Below are positions 4,520 to 5,368 of a DNA stretch of 5,368 bases, piece after piece. Each line of letters starts with the position of its first letter. Position 1 is the stretch's first letter. Source of the DNA: Bacteroidales bacterium (GTDB taxonomy: Bacteria > Bacteroidota > Bacteroidia > Bacteroidales > UBA932); contig JAFZGK010000061.1 in assembly GCA_017555445.1 (NCBI GenBank), positions 1-5,368 of the forward strand. The letters run 5' to 3'. Position numbers and translations under genes: made by a program. The notes under the pieces were generated by a model. The model was not told where the DNA came from. It saw nothing but the letters and a program-made list of their open reading frames with translations, and did not search any database.

Positions 4520-5368
4520 ATGAAAAGAATATTTTCAGCTTTGGTGGCGGCATTGTGCGCAGTGCTGTCTGCCGGAGCTACGCATACTGATACAGACACA
4601 GCTACAGACGCACATATCCACGGACATGTAATTGATAAGAATACAGGTGAACACCTTCCTCATATGGTGGTGATGCTCAAGGGTACTACTATAGGAGTTG
4701 CTACAGACAACACAGGACACTATATGATAAGGAATATCCCCGAGGGAACTTTTATTGTAGAAGTTTCAGCAATTGGATATAAGACACAGTATAAGGAAGT
4801 CACCATAAAGAAGGGCAGGGCATATGAAATCAACTTCATGCTTGAGGAAGATCATGTGCAGATTGACGGAGTCATCGTTTCGGCGACAAGAAGTGAAACC
4901 ACAAGAAGAATGTCGCCTACCCTTGTGAATGTGGTAGGCATGGATGTATACAATAAGACAAACAGTACCACAGTGGCTCAGGGACTTTCGTTCCAGCCGG
5001 GAGTAAGAGTGGAGAACAACTGCCAGAACTGCGGTTTCCAGCAGGTCAGGATCAATGGCCTTGACGGCCAGTATACACAGATTCTTATCGATTCTCGTCC
5101 CATATTCAGCTCCCTTGCCGGCGTCTATGGTATCGAGCAGCTTCCTGCAAATATGGTAGATAGGGTCGAGGTGATGAGAGGCGGCGGATCCGCACTTTTC
5201 GGATCTTCTGCCATAGCAGGAACTATAAACATCATAACAAAAGAGCCGATAAGAAATTCTGCTGCTATTTCTCATACCACAACGGCAATAGACGGATTCG
5301 ACACTTTTCATAATACGACAGATATAAATGCATCTATCGTTTCGGAAGACAATAAGCTCGGTATAGCT
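4520..5368 (+). CDS. TonB-dependent outer-membrane receptor (partial, N-terminal 283 residues)
   Basis: From the ATG at 4520 there are 283 codons open to the window edge. Residues 1-20 are a signal peptide ending AGA|THT. Residues about 31-108 form a carboxypeptidase-regulatory-like (CarboxypepD_reg) beta domain: GHVIDKNTGEHLPHMVV, KGTTIGVATDNTGHYMIRN, then VSAIGYKTQ. Residues 112-122 (HVQIDGVIVSA) fit a TonB box. The plug follows (about 118-243): SATRSETTRR, LSFQPGVRVENNCQNCG, QVRINGLDGQY, IDSRPIFSSLAGVYG, DRVEVMRGGGSALFGSSA and AGTINIITKEP, the classic plug ending. The barrel is beyond the window. Such receptors import scarce nutrients (metal chelates, haem, cobalamin, glycans) using TonB energy. 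There is no SusD seen here, and histidines at 22, 32, 34, 36, 45 and 48 plus a CxxC (Cys168, Cys171) and the His-rich upstream gene favour a metal-related substrate. That is inference. The leader is A-rich (AGATAAAG) without a strong Shine-Dalgarno site. Confidence 0.95.
   Translation, partial: MKRIFSALVAALCAVLSAGATHTDTDTATDAHIHGHVIDKNTGEHLPHMVVMLKGTTIGVATDNTGHYMIRNIPEGTFIVEVSAIGYKTQYKEVTIKKGRAYEINFMLEEDHVQIDGVIVSATRSETTRRMSPTLVNVVGMDVYNKTNSTTVAQGLSFQPGVRVENNCQNCGFQQVRINGLDGQYTQILIDSRPIFSSLAGVYGIEQLPANMVDRVEVMRGGGSALFGSSAIAGTINIITKEPIRNSAAISHTTTAIDGFDTFHNTTDINASIVSEDNKLGIA

Noticed and set aside
4766..5311. Open frame of 181 residues on the minus strand opposite the TonB receptor
   Set aside because: It lies wholly antisense to a clear plug and regulatory-domain coding sequence, has Cys/Tyr/Ser-rich composition typical of a shadow frame, and matches no family I recognise.

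Overview
The window most likely comes from a chromosome of the Bacteroidota, probably the Bacteroidales. The clues are TAnnTTTG-type promoter elements, A-rich leaders in place of strong Shine-Dalgarno sites, a TonB-dependent receptor with an N-terminal carboxypeptidase-regulatory-like domain, a pheS with no adjacent pheT, and a secreted C69 dipeptidase. Genus cannot be fixed from this sequence alone. The window is gene-dense, with no gap longer than about 100 bases and no tRNA, rRNA, CRISPR array or insertion sequence that I can see.

Left part (1-1622, minus strand): a secreted C69-family dipeptidase whose C-terminus lies beyond the left edge. A 98-base divergent region (1623-1720) separates it from a plus-strand cluster. 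Each direction has a good Bacteroidota promoter match, but the two are arranged head-on, so the predicted transcripts overlap at their 5' ends.

Middle part (1721-3727, plus strand): a small exported protein of unknown function, a short nitroreductase-family flavoprotein whose start lies one base after the previous stop, and pheS (phenylalanyl-tRNA synthetase alpha subunit). A strong intrinsic terminator closes this probable operon.

Right part (3739-5368, plus strand): a YbaN/DUF454-type inner-membrane protein with a GTG start only 11 bases after the terminator T-run. Next, behind its own -7 element, comes a pair consisting of a 110-residue histidine-rich exported protein and a TonB-dependent outer-membrane receptor that runs off the right edge. 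I read this pair as a candidate metal (or metal-complex) acquisition module, because both have histidine-rich exported segments and the receptor plug carries a CxxC motif. The substrate cannot be told from the sequence. This pair is the most interesting part of the window, although its components belong to recognisable families.
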